NCBI GenBank assembly: GCA_947561395.2
Contig: OX387182.1
Location: forward strand, 39,425,949 to 39,489,948
Reading direction: 5' to 3'
DNA length: 64,000 nt
Origin: Buxus sempervirens
Taxonomy: Eukaryota; Streptophyta; Magnoliopsida; Buxales; Buxaceae
Position numbers and translations under genes: made by a program. Shown here in pieces: positions 10,674 to 21,110 of this stretch. A model generated the notes under the pieces. The model was not told the origin of the DNA, did no database searches, and saw nothing but the letters and a program-made list of their open reading frames with translations. Every line of letters starts with the position of its first letter. The stretch's first letter is position 1.

Positions 10674-13534
10674 CTATTCAGGTCCGCCCTTATGGCCACG
10701 GCCTCGTCCTCTGCCTCGACCACGGCCTGAAGATCGCCTGCGCTCAAAGACATGCCGCACAATATTGCGGGCAGTGCTACGAGTCATCCTGCTCAAAACA
10801 GATTGAATATCATACCACATATATAAAGGCACAAGGCCAGCAGTAGGATGATCAAGAGGGACGTACCCTGAAGTATCTACATATCCCGTAGACTCGGGAT
10901 CAGAATCAGTACGGGAAGAATCCACAGAAGGATCAGCAGCAGCAGGCGTCTCCTCTACAGCCTCCATAGCAGGATCAGCAGGAGCAGATGTCCCAGGTAT
11001 ATCAGCATCCACCTCAGGCACAGGATCAACTGTAGCCTCCTCCATCACCACGGCCTCCACAGCAGACTCTACCACAACGGCATCCAGGGCCGAATCCATA
11101 TCTACATCCGCAGATGCATCAGGAGCAGTCTCAGCTACTGGGGCAGACTCTGGCACATCCTCAGCAGCAGGTATAATAACAGCCTCGATCTCAGGCTCTA
11201 CTGCAGGTGCCTTTGCCGGACTGGGAGAAGTCACGAACTCCACCCGTGCCACAGAAAATACCTCATCCCGAAAATGCATAGGCATAGGTGAAGCCGGTGA
11301 AGAAGAGCCGGCCGTGTCCTCCTGAAAATAAGAGAAGAAATTTCAGTCAGAACCAGATAAACAGTTATAATAGCAGGAATGGAAATAAAAGAAGAAAATA
11401 ACCTGAGTATGAGATGGACCCGCCTGGTCCTGTGCATCAGATGGACCCTCCTGGCCCTATGCCCTGGCCAGCTGCCCCCGGCGGTCTGAGATCGTGATAT
11501 AGAGGGCGTCCCGCTCAGCAATCGCAGCATCTCGCTGGCGCTCTAGATCAGCATATCGGGACCGGATCTCTGCCAACTGAGCCTCCTGAAATAGAAAAGA
11601 AAGGGTCAGAAAATGTCAAGATCAAATGAAAACACAAAGGTGAAAAGGAAGAAGGCATACCATAGTGTCATAAGCCCTAATCACTACCCCTCTAATCTCA
11701 GTGACTCCGCCATGGACAGGCATGGGTGGCATGAGGCACCCAACTGAAGCTCGCCTAAACCAGGCATCATAGTCACCCTCCTCCAATAATGTCTCTGCCT
11801 CAGTCCAATCCAGGAACTGGGCAGGATCAACAGGCATAGGAGGATAGGAAGGAGCAGTATCTGGTGTGATAGCAGGAATCCGCGGCTCTCCTACATGCTG
11901 AAAGAAGAAGCACTCGCCGTAGTACCAGATGCTGCCCATCTGACCAATAAAGAACTGGTATCTCTGTCGTCTCTGGTCAGGGACAAATGCATCATCTCTG
12001 GCTGCATGCAGGGCCAACACCTCATGAATGTCCTCCATCCTGGGGACAAATAGCTGAAAAACAGAACAGGATATCAGATATGTGATTCAGGAAGAAAAGA
12101 AAAGAAGAAAGAAGAGGAATTAAAGCAGATCACCTCAGACCGATACAGCCTGTCCAAGTGGGCCCGGGCGGACCTAGGACGACACTTTTCAGAGTCGTGC
12201 TCTACATGACACCATCTACGTGCCATGGGATACGTCTCCTCAGGCATCATAGAGGTAGGGCGGAAATAGGGTATATAAACCCTAGCAAAAAACTGCAAAA
12301 ATAAGAAAAGAGTCAGAGAAGGAGAAAAAGAGAAAGAGAGAAAGAAAGAGAAAAAGAAGGGAAATAAGATTCACCTACAAAAAGGGCCAGAAGAACCTGC
12401 ACCCGACTCCAGCCCCTCTGGAAGGAGAGGCCGCTCACCGATCGGCGCAGACCGGCCAAAATAGTACCAAAAATGAGCGGGCCCCATGCATATCTCCTCG
12501 CCCGCTGCAGATCTCCCAGAAGACTCAGAAAATGAGGACTAACTGAAGTCGTGTCCTCTGGGAAGAAGCAGGATCCCATCATGTACAAGAAGATAAATCT
12601 GAAGGCGAAGGGGGAGATAGGATCACCAGCAACCAGCTGTCCTAGTCGCCTCCTCAAGAAAGTCTCTCTCAACCATGTCAGAGACAATCTCGCTCTCCCT
12701 CTATCCCAGGCCTCAGGAGGTAGCACGATATATCCAAGATAAACAGCAACCTCATCAGCCTCTGGCATCGCCATCTCAGTAATAACATCACCAATCATCC
12801 TAATCCCGGTGATAAGGGTGAAGTCAGAAGGCCGGATCCCGATCTCAATATCTGGGAAGTGGAAGCTCAAAGTCTCCGGGAAGAATCTCTCGAGCAGTGC
12901 CGCAATGAGGACCCGATCCAGGCGCACGTCCGGAATGGTAATAAACATGCCAAATCCATATAAGCCTAACTCCCGACGGTAGGCCGAACTGCAGGCTCCC
13001 AAGAATCTAATAAAACTGGCCCAGCTCCCTCTATAGTGGGACATAGGATACTCCAAAGGGATATCCACCCTAATACACGCTGAGGGATGAGTCCTCAAGC
13101 CATGCAAAAGATCGGTATCCCTAATTTGGGCAGCCACTTCCTCAGGGATCTCAACCCTGGTCCGGGCCTCATCTCTGCCACGGCCCCCTCTGCGGCCTCC
13201 TCTACAGCCCTAATCATGGCCTCCATCTTTGCCTCCAGCTCGACGCCTGCTACGGCTCCTATCTCTGCCCGAAGCCTCAACAGCCGGCTAAAAGAAAATA
13301 AGTGAAAGAAGGAAAGGATCAAGAGGAGATATTTTTGAAAATATTGAATTCAGACAGGTTAGAATATACCTCTGGGGTCGCCTCACGCGAATCCCCAGAA
13401 GGGAGATCAGGGACATCAGAATCTGAATCCCTCTCGGCCCTCGAAGACGAGGCCACATCAGCAGGATCGCGCCTAACCCTCGAAGAGGAAGGCTCATCTG
13501 CAGGATCCCTGGAAGCTGATCTAAGGCGGGCCAT
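10674..13534 (-). pseudogene. Element A antisense gene 2: plant mobile domain-like protein, six exons
   Basis: I predict six exons on the minus strand: 13534-13370, 13287-12379, 12292-12134, 12053-11661, 11585-11403 and 11321-10674. All lengths are multiples of three (165, 909, 159, 393, 183, 648) and every intron is phase 0 with GT-AG ends, giving 818 codons including the stop. Exon 2 carries an Arg/Gly/Ser-rich stretch and then a PMD-like domain (RFFPETLSFHFPDIEIGI, TLITGIRM). Exon 5 encodes a short coiled coil, and exon 6 an acidic Ala/Asp/Glu/Pro-rich region ending in (RG)n. In-frame TAG codons at 13210-13212 and 11457-11459 break it; the second looks like a former CAG. PMD relatives MAIN and MAIL1 act in transposon silencing in Arabidopsis; the role of element-borne copies is not known. 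Confidence 0.75.
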
Positions 13535-15353
13535 CTATGGTTCAAACCAGGGAGATGTTAATTATTTCTTGTTAAAATTTTTACTGCTTGATCTTTATTC
13601 TAACCAAGTTTAATTGATTTACAAAAAAAATGAATGATGAAAGAAAGTGCCTCAAAAACTCCCGACCAAAATCAGAAGTCAACTAAGGAGTTTAATTTTG
13701 AGAAATTTTATTGTTACCTGTCTTTGCTTTGATCAAAATTTTACATATAGGAAGTTTAGGCTTCCTGTATATTCTCTTCATGTGAAAAAAGAAAAAATAT
13801 ATATATTGATGTGTTAGGAATGGATCTTAATTTCTTCTTTTGGGATTTTCTATAAAGACTTAACCATTCAACTTTATTTGGTTTCAGGATAAAAGTTTAA
13901 GTCTATTTGCATGGATACTGGAATTACAGAACTGGAAAACCATTTCAATAAGAGGCTTACCATTCAAGGACAAGAACCTCAGAATTTCGGTCGAAAATCA
14001 GGAAAATTGCAAGTAACAGTTCAGAGGTGTCAATTAACAAGGAAAATGCAAAGTGCAGTAGGTAAGCTGGTTGTCAGTTCAAGAACAGAAATTTGCATGA
14101 AAGGCATTCAAAGTCATGCAAGTATACAAGTAACAAGCCTCAGGTAAAATCAGAAATAGAGCAATAAGGTGTTGAAATAAGAAGCAAATACAGCAATGCA
14201 AAGAGTTTCTTTAATCAAAACAGAAACCCCCCATAATCAGCAAGTCAGCAATGGATCAAATATGCATTGGGGATTAGGCAAGAGTCATGCAAATAGTCAT
14301 GAGAATTTTTAGAAGAAATATTGGATTGGCATAAGAATCAGATGTTGAACCATGAAATAGATCCAAATTTCTACAATCAGGAAATTGAATAGCTCATTGA
14401 TGAACAAAAATCTAAAGAGAGACATAGCTGTTTATCTGAATTGAAATTTGGCAGGAAAAGTGTGAGCTTTGTCTCACCCGAGCTTTCAGAATAGGAGGTC
14501 GACTCATCCACAGAAACAGTCCAAGATTAGTTGCAGCTTCGAATGGAATCCTTGGAAGCAAAGATGAATAATGGTGTGGCAAAGGCAATGGTATAACAGA
14601 GATTAGAAGGCCTGATTCGCCGGAAAAATCAACCTTTGCCAAATGAAAAGGGAGTTATCGGAGAAAAAGTCTTCGCCGAGGAACAATGGTCACCGGAGAA
14701 CAATGAGAATCGCCGGAATTAATGAGCAAGTTGTGGTCGCCGGAAATTTGAGCTGCCGGAGAAGAGAGAATGGCCGGAGAACAGTGGTCGTCGGAGGATT
14801 GTTGAAGAAGAAGAGAGACGTCCGTAGAAGAGGATACGGTCGACAAGGGCTTAGGGCTTGAATACGAGAAGAAAAGGAAAAAATCCGCAGTCGCGGGCTT
14901 AAGAAGATCATAAAATCCGTAAACTCAGTCCGGGCTTGAGATGACCGTGAAAGTAATACGGTCCCATTCACCCGTGAACAATCTACGGGTCGCATTGGTC
15001 CGTGACACAAATACGGGCGAAGCCAAAAATTGCATATTTTATTATTTTTTCCACAATTTTCAAAAGATCAATGTCTATATTAGTTATAAGTTGCAAGGAT
15101 TGCCACCATACTCACTTTTGTTCAAAAATTTTGTCTCAAATCTCACTTCATAGCCACGAGAGCTTAGTGAGAGGAGAGAGGAGGATTTGGCCCATAAGCT
15201 GAGGGACTTCTTAGCAAATCTTCCACAATCAATTCTTTTTTCAAAAATCATCCATTTAATCCTTGCAAAGTGCAATTGATTAGACAAAAATCTTAGAAAG
15301 TGCAATTGGTGGGTCTCTTTGCTCTCTGCTTGTAATTGGTTCCAATTACCAGC
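13535..15353 (-). other. Element A region upstream of antisense gene 2 (probable 5' UTR and intron)
   Basis: Non-coding on both strands. On the minus strand 14870-14640 has repeated CTCCGGCGACC-type sequence, the composition usual for plant 5' UTR first exons, followed by AT-rich DNA (14400-13540) that could be a 5' UTR intron. An array of dyads lies at 14885-15017. The part near 15150-15300 (CATAGCCACGAGAGCT) is also present in C near 63137, so it belongs to the element body. No transcript evidence can be drawn from sequence alone. Confidence 0.5.
14885..15017 (-). promoter_or_regulatory. Dyad array upstream of antisense gene 2 in A
   Basis: Four to five units: a degenerate CCGCA...CGCGGG, then CCGTA-N7-TCCGG, and three units CCGTG-N7-TACGG (cores at about 14945, 14972 and 15000). 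Unit form and the seven-base spacer match the arrays at 10331-10458, in the LTR and in the B leader. It sits just above the probable transcription start of gene 2 (about 14.87 kb). Confidence 0.65.
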
Positions 15354-15367
15354 AAAGAGGGGGCAGC
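15354..15367 (+). other. Element A polypurine tract
   Basis: AAAGAGGGGGCAGC lies immediately before the LTR start TGTAGACACC. The same tract, AAAGAGGGGCAGT, precedes the 3' LTR of C. The polypurine tract primes plus-strand cDNA synthesis. Its position proves that the LTR fragment at 15368 belongs to A rather than to B. Confidence 0.9.
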
Positions 15368-15548
15368 TGTAGACACCCCAAATTGCACTACAGAATAAGA
15401 AAATAATAAAAACATGTAATTAGAGCTTAAAACAGGTCAAAAATGCATAAAAACTGGCTAAGCAGGCTTTGCCCGTATTTCATTCACGGGCCGGTCGCGC
15501 CCGAGATCTCTCTACGGTCAGGCGCGCCCGTAATACAAATACGGGTCA
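15368..15548 (+). mobile_element. Element A 3' LTR, first 180 bp only
   Basis: It starts TGTAGACACCCC and matches the beginning of the B 5' LTR (31093 down to about 30914, opposite strand) with one substitution and one indel by eye. It contains three complete dyads at 15471-15545 (CCGTA-N7-CACGG, CCGAG-N7-TACGG, CCGTA-N7-TACGG). Right after the third the similarity ends and intron sequence of B's antisense gene 2 begins. No 3' target duplication can exist because the LTR end is missing. Confidence 0.88.
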
Positions 15549-15627
15549 TAGTTTCTTCTTTTATTTCCATTCCTGCTCTTGCATTAGTTTGTCTTGTTTT
15601 GACTGAAATTTCTTCTCTTACTTTCAG

Positions 15628-16278
15628 GAGGACACAGCCGGCCCTTCTTCACCTGCTTCACCTGTGCCCATGCATTTTCGGGATGAGGTATTTTCTGTGG
15701 CACGGGTGGAGTTCGTGACTTCTCCCAGTCCGGTAGAGACACCTGCAGCAGAGCCTGAGGTCGAGGCTGATATTGCACCTGCTGCTGAGGATGTGCCAGA
15801 GTCGGCCCCAGTAGCTGAGACTGCTCCTGATGCATCTGCGGATGTAGATATGGATTCGGCTAGAGATGCCGCTGTGGTAGAGCCTGTTGTGGAGGTTGGG
15901 ATGATGGAGGAGGCTACAGCTGATCCTGTAGAGCCTGGTCGTGATGCTGATGTTCCTGGGACATCGGCTCCTGCTGGTCCTGCTATGGAGGCTGTAGAGG
16001 AGACGCCTGCTGCTGCTGATCCTTCTGCGGATTCTTCCCGTACTGATTCTAATCCCGAGTCTACGGGATATGTAGATACTTCAGGGTACGTCCCTCCTGA
16101 TCATCCCACTGCTGGCCTTGTGCCTTTATATATGTGGTATGATATTCAGTCTGTTTTGAGCAGGATGACTCGTAGCACTGCCCGCAATATTGTGCGTCAT
16201 GTCTTTGAGCGCAGGCGATCTTCAGGCCGTGGTCGGGGCAGAGGACGAGGCCGTGGCCGTAGGGGCAGACCTGCATAG
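15628..16278 (+). pseudogene. Element B antisense gene 2, last exon only
   Basis: This corresponds to exon 6 of the A gene (651 bp, 217 codons with stop). It is preceded by the acceptor CTTTCAG and opens with EDTAGPSSPASPVPMHF. It encodes the acidic Ala/Glu/Asp/Pro-rich segment, the conserved STGYVDTSGYVP and MTRSTARNIVRHVFERR motifs, and a C-terminal (RG)n tail. The frame is intact, but the five upstream exons including the PMD-like part are gone, because intron 5 is cut at 15549 and joined to the A LTR. Without a promoter it is presumably not expressed from its own start. Confidence 0.8.
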
Positions 16279-16495
16279 ACAGTAGATTAGGATTTTTCAT
16301 ATACATTTGTATTTTTGGCAAAACTGATGTAAACATTCTCATATATATAAAATAAGTTTAATTTTCATTCATTTGTGCTCTTTTCTTCTTTGTTTTCAGT
16401 ATTTATTGCATGATGAATGTTAAAGCAGGAACAGGTGAAGCTTAGGGAAACAAGGAAATTGAAAATTCCCATTTTTTTGCATTTTTTCGAAGGAA
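16279..16495. other. Element B non-coding gap after antisense gene 2
   Basis: AT-rich 3' flank of gene 2 (TATATATA near 16343) and spacer to the dyad array of gene 1. It matches A 10459-10673 in inverted orientation. Nothing else is visible. Confidence 0.6.
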
Positions 16496-16655
16496 CCGTA
16501 CTTAGTCTACGAGCAAGCCGCGCCCGTAAAGTTACCACGGGCACACTCTGCCCGTGAAGTTTTCACGGTCAGGGATGTCCGTAGTTTCTATACGGGCGTG
16601 CTATGCCCGTATTATAATTACGGATTTTATTGCCTTACGATTTTTTCTATATAAA
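16496..16655 (+). promoter_or_regulatory. Promoter of antisense gene 1 in B: dyad array and TATA box
   Basis: Five dyads at 16496-16623: CCGTA-N7-TACGA, CCGTA-N7-CACGG, CCGTG-N7-CACGG, CCGTA-N7-TACGG and CCGTA-N7-TACGG. TATATAAA follows at 16648-16655, 92 bp before the ATG at 16747. The arms differ from the A copy in several places, yet spacer length and unit number are the same. Confidence 0.7.
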
Positions 16656-16746
16656 CTCATGGGGGACGTCATTGTGACACTTTTAATAGTTTGAAAACTC
16701 CCTGAGCACGTCTTTTCTCGCTTTCCTTGGCTTCTTTGGCGCTTCC

Positions 16747-18463
16747 ATGGCTTCCCCTGCACCGTTCTCTTCTGTTGTTGAATCTCCTCCTGCAAGACAA
16801 CATGTTAGATCCAAACCTCCTAATCTCACCAGGTATAATGTGGTGGATTCTTTCTATGACAGATGGGTTAACTCCATGACCTTTGATAAGGAGATTCGTT
16901 GGGATTCCATTCACTTAGGGCATATCCTACACATCCCTAAAATTCCCTTTAAGTGGGAAATCATTGAAGCTTTGATTGGACATTGGGTTCCCGAACTGAA
17001 TCTCTTCCGTTTTGATGACAAAGAGATGACTCCTACCATAGAAGAAATTGAAACCATCCTTGGCTTAAAATTTTCTGAAAAGGTTGTGAACCCGCCCCTA
17101 AAGCCTAGTTACAAAAAGGAGGCCTCTACTTTCCTGGGTATAGGGAAGAAAGACTTAGGGAATTCTGATACCCTACTGACCTTGTCCAAAACCTTTTTGA
17201 CTGAAAAACTTCTAAGGAGTGGGGACAAGGATTCTAGGTTTAATGCTTTGACTTTGGTAGTGGTCAACCAGTTGCTTTTTCCACGGGGTGATGACCAGGT
17301 TGACTTGGCTCTCATCTCAGTTATCTGCCAGGTTAGGGAACGTGAGAGGTTGGCCCCTATGATCTTAGCAGAGATATACCAGGCCCTTACTGACTGCTAT
17401 TTCAGAAAGAAGAAACGCTTCCTTGCCTGCGCCCCTATCCTATAGGTAAAAATATACATATATATATTTTTTTCTTTTCTTTTTTTCTTTTTTTTTTCTT
17501 TTCTTCTTCTTTTTTTTCTCTCTTTTTTTTTCTTTTTGAAATAAATTGAAATTCTCCCCTTTTTTGTAGCTTTGGTTGCTTGACCATCTGAGCCAAGTTG
17601 AAGAGATAACTCGCCGCTTCTTTCCAAGGTTGAAAGTTCCTGTTCTGATGAGCCACAGGGGTTGTCCTAATATCCAAGGCGGCAAGCAGGGATGGTTCAC
17701 TTTTTTGGGTACTCTCCAGGATGATCAAGTGAGATGGCCTGGCACTTATCAGCCCAATCCAGAGACAGTGATCAGCTTTAGAGATAGGAACTTTCTGGTC
17801 CTGCCAGGCTTGAAATCTGCTGTTCTCTATCTTCCTTTGAGGGTTCTTCGGCAGTTTGGAGCGACCTAGGGAATTATGATCCCAACTAGCTATGAGAGCC
17901 TTGTAAGGCCACTTACATCAGCCACCATGGGGCTAAATGCTCAATTAATGAATGAGTGGTCCTATGTTCGCTTTCTGCGGGGTCCTGTCTTTTCTGAGTC
18001 CCATGTGAAGGACTATCATTTCTGGATCAAAGAGCAGGTGCAGAGTCATGCCCCAGTACCAAAGGACCCTCCTGCAGTTCTTCCCCCTACTTATGAGGAT
18101 ATTCTGGAGTCAGAAAGGGCGACCCATAAGCGGCTTCATCAAATATGGGTACGGGAGGCTCAAGAACTTAGGATAAAAGTCCTTGTTCTGGAGAGGAAAC
18201 TTGAAGAGCAGAAGTCTGGCCACATTGCCATGGAGAAGAAACTTGAAGAACAAAGGCAGGCTCGTCTCTTTGAAGTCCGAGTGATGTGGAATAAATATCA
18301 GGATTCCTTGGCCGACCTTAGGGCGTTGAAGATCAAGCATTCTTTTTCAGATGAGGTCATCTCCTTTTTGAGTGATCCTGATGCAGAAGGTGCTTCTGGA
18401 ATCATTGCAACTCAGGCAGCTAGGATTAGGGAACTTGAGGAGCAGTTAGGGGGTAGGGATTAG
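16747..18463 (+). pseudogene. Element B antisense gene 1: DUF7745/PMD-like protein, two exons
   Basis: Exon 1 is 16747-17445 (start MASPAPFSS) and exon 2 is 17570-18463; lengths 699 and 894 bp equal those in A. The donor codon has become TAG|GTAAAA where A has CAG|GTAAAA, so a stop now sits at the exon end. A second TAG lies at about 17869-17871 (FGAT*GIMIP, CAG in A). The N-terminal part contains KIPFKWEIIEALIGHW and DKEMTPTIEE; the C-terminal half is a predicted coiled coil ending in RIRELEEQLG. The N-terminal 50 residues differ from A at about a dozen positions, but the following 150 are nearly identical. Confidence 0.8.
17446..17569 (+). other. Intron of antisense gene 1 in B (pyrimidine tract)
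   Basis: GT at 17446-17447 and AG at 17568-17569. About 17460-17535 is nearly pure T/C on the coding strand. It is 63 bp shorter than the A intron, which shows tract-length change. Confidence 0.75.
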
Positions 18464-19356
18464 ATTCTTTTATCTCTTTTTGTTTCTTACTTTTATACAA
18501 AAGCAAACTCCATTAGTGGAAAGATAATAGATTTAATTCAAAAATAGGTTTTATATTATTGGCCTCAGAATTCTCAGATGCTTGTAAAAACAGAAGTTTT
18601 ATGAAAAAGTATTTGATTTCTCATCACTGGCCAAAGTATAGTTTTTTTTTTTGAAAAGCTAATCCAAAGCACTTAATTACATATAATCAAAGGAATTAAA
18701 ATCAGGTTGCATAATGAAAAGGGTGGCCCAAGCAATAGGGAGAGACCAAATCTATCTATCCTACGACCTTTAGAATCATCCCCTAATGGCTGTTCCTCCC
18801 TGGCTAATTCTGCTAATCTGCTCACTTGCCTATGCTCATGCTGTCTTCAACTTGAACCACATGATCAACTCAATCCTTTGATTTTTTTTTTCATGCCCTT
18901 ATTGCCCCTAGTGCCAATTACGGTTTTCACTAGGGTCGGCCTCTGTATTCCGTCATCACCAATCTTACTCTGAAAGTTGAATGAATATACTAAAATCACC
19001 GAGGGCTTAATAATAGGACGAAACAAAGGCTAAGCTTGGTTTATGAAAGAAAAAGTATTAAAGGCTCAAAAATTTTCTAAGTGTGAAAATGGGTCAACTG
19101 GACTTACAGTCATGGTGAATTCAATCCAATTCCCCTTCTTTTGTATTTGACTTTCATTTGCCCCTATTATTTTTTTTTTCTCATCATTTTTTTGCCCCTA
19201 TTGGCTTTGCCCTTATTGGCCTTGCCCCAGTATAAGGCTGTAAGTCCAGTTTAGGTTTAACAAAAAAGACGAACAGGCTCAAATTGGCTTGACTAGGGAT
19301 GCAGATTTTGGGATATAAGAAATAATGGCCTCAGATCATTTCCTAGTAATATTCAT
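18464..19356. other. Element B non-coding gap between antisense gene 1 and integrase end
   Basis: Inverted counterpart of A 7482-8427. It holds the convergent 3' ends of antisense gene 1 and pol. No protein-like frame; TTTGCCCCTATT-type short repeats occur near 19160-19225. Confidence 0.7.
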
Positions 19357-21110
19357 TTATGGAAAATATCTCTTTACTGCATCAGAGTTAATTGGCTCAG
19401 GAAAATCCTTCCCATCCATTTCTGTTAAGATGAGAGCACCCCCTGACAGGACCTTCTTGACCACATAAGGTCCTTCCCAATTTGGTTTGAACTTTCCACG
19501 AGGGTCTTCCAAAAAGGGTAAGATTTTCTTCAATATTAAATTTCCTTCTTGGAAAGTTCTGGGCTTTACCTTCTTATTGTAAGCCCAGGCCATTCTCTTC
19601 TAATACAATTGGCCGTGACAAAGCGCTTTTAATCGCTTTTCCTCTATTAAATTGAGTTGATCATGTCTTGACTGTATCCATTCAGCTTCTTCTAATTCAG
19701 CTTCCATTAGCACTCTTAGTGAAGGTATTTCCACTTCCACTGGTAAAACTGCTTCCATTCCATATACTAAGGAATACGGGGTTGCCCCTGTAGAAGTCCG
19801 GATTGAGGTTCTGTAAGCATGCAAAGCAAGTGGCAGCATTTCATGCCAATCTTTAAAACTCACTACCATCTTCTGAATGATCTTCTTTATATTCTTATTT
19901 GCTGCTTCGACTGCCCCATTCATCTTCGGTCTATACGGAGCTGACTTGTGGTGGGTAATCTGAAACTGTTCACACATCTTTCTCATGTCCTTGTTCTTAA
20001 GGTTTGAAGCATTGTCTGACACTATGGCACTTGGCAAACCGTAGCGACAAATGATATTGTGCTTCAAGAATTTCAAAACGTGGCTACTTGTAATGTTTGC
20101 ATATGAAGCTGCCTCTACCCACTTGGTGAAGTAATCAATTGCTACAAGTATAAACCTGTGTCCATTTGATGCCTTTGGCGATATCATTCCAATGACGTCT
20201 ATACCCCACATGGAGAAGGGCCATGGAGATGTCATGTTGTGCAATTCACTTGGGGTGCATTTTTATTATCAGCATACACTTGGCATAAATGACACCTTTT
20301 GACATGTATATAGCAATTGTGCTCCATAGTCGACCAGTAATATCCTAATCGCAGAATCTTCTTGGCAAGCATGTGCCCGTTCATATGGGGTCCACACACT
20401 CCTCCGTGTACAGTTTCAACTAACCTTTCTGACTCGGTCTTGGCAACACATCTAAGTAGTATATCATTGTGTGATCTTTTGTACAACTGCCCACCACTTA
20501 GCAAGAACTGTCCTGCCAATCTCTGTATTGTTCTTTTCTCTGTAGAAGTGACATTTTCTGGCAAACTCCGATCATTTAGGAAGTTCTTAATATCTTGAAA
20601 CCATGGTACCTCTTCTTCTGGGGTTTCTTCTAGAACAAGGCAATAAGCTGGTTCATCTCTGACTTCAATTTCCAGTGGTCTAATATCAACACCTTCTGGC
20701 ATACTGACCATTGAAGCCAATGTTGCTAGAGCATCCGCAAACTGGTTTTTGGCCCTTGGCATATAATTGAAGGAAATTCGAGTAAATTTGGTGCTTATTT
20801 CTTCCAAATACTGGTGATAGGGGATCAATTTGTGATCCTTGGTTTTCCATTCACCAGTTGTTTGGAAGATGATAAGACTCGAATCCCCATATACGTCAAG
20901 TTCCTCTACTTCATGGTCTAAGGCAGCTTGCAACCCAATTAAGCATGCTTCATACTCTGCTATATTGTTCGTGCATTGGAACCTCAACTTTACTGCGATT
21001 TGGATGTGTGCCCCATTTGGCTTGATCAAAACAGCCCCTATCCATTTCCATTCATATTGGCGGCCCCATCAAAGAACATTTGCCACGAGCTTTCTCCTTC
21101 TTCTTCTTCA
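19357..21110 (-). pseudogene. Element B archaeal-type RNase H and integrase
   Basis: On the minus strand the second RNase H begins near 21110 (WQMFFDGAANMNG) and keeps AEYEA, GDSSLI and FADALA. Integrase keeps the HHCC finger (HGG...CHLC) and the core motifs WGIDVIG, VSDNASN and NGAVEAANKN, followed by GPYVVKKVLSGGALIL and the C-terminal VKRYFP, with the stop at 19357. The frame breaks at about 21040 (one A lost in GGAATAGG), at about 20246 (one base lost in GCACCCCAAG) and at a TAG at 19597-19599 where A has CAG (GQLYQKRM). The glycine of FFDGA is intact here while A has R. Confidence 0.9.

Larger units (their letters stand above)
1..15548 (+). mobile_element. Element A: Ty3/gypsy Tat-lineage LTR retrotransposon, decayed, both ends incomplete
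   Basis: The window opens inside the 5' leader of this element, so its 5' LTR and PBS are not visible. Order on the plus strand: leader end, gag, protease, reverse transcriptase, RNase H, a second archaeal-type RNase H, integrase, about 0.95 kb of non-coding DNA, two genes on the opposite strand, a polypurine tract and the first 180 bp of a 3' LTR. Dual RNase H and genes antisense to pol are known hallmarks of the Tat/Ogre group. There is no chromodomain. At about 15545-15549 the LTR stops and sequence of element B in inverted orientation begins. The gag-pol frame carries at least five stops and one frameshift, so the copy cannot be autonomous. Confidence 0.93.

Noticed and set aside
13911-14147. 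78-codon open frame on the plus strand
   Set aside because: No recognisable motif, absent from B and C, and it lies in the presumed 5' UTR intron of antisense gene 2.
14412-14861. Open frames on both strands near 14.4-14.9 kb
   Set aside because: Both strands are open over a CCGGAGAA-rich stretch; this looks like a 5' UTR exon of antisense gene 2, not protein-coding sequence.
15368-15548. Reading the LTR fragment as a product of B integrating into itself
   Set aside because: A polypurine tract and A-type 3' sequence lie directly before it, so it is the genuine 3' LTR of A.
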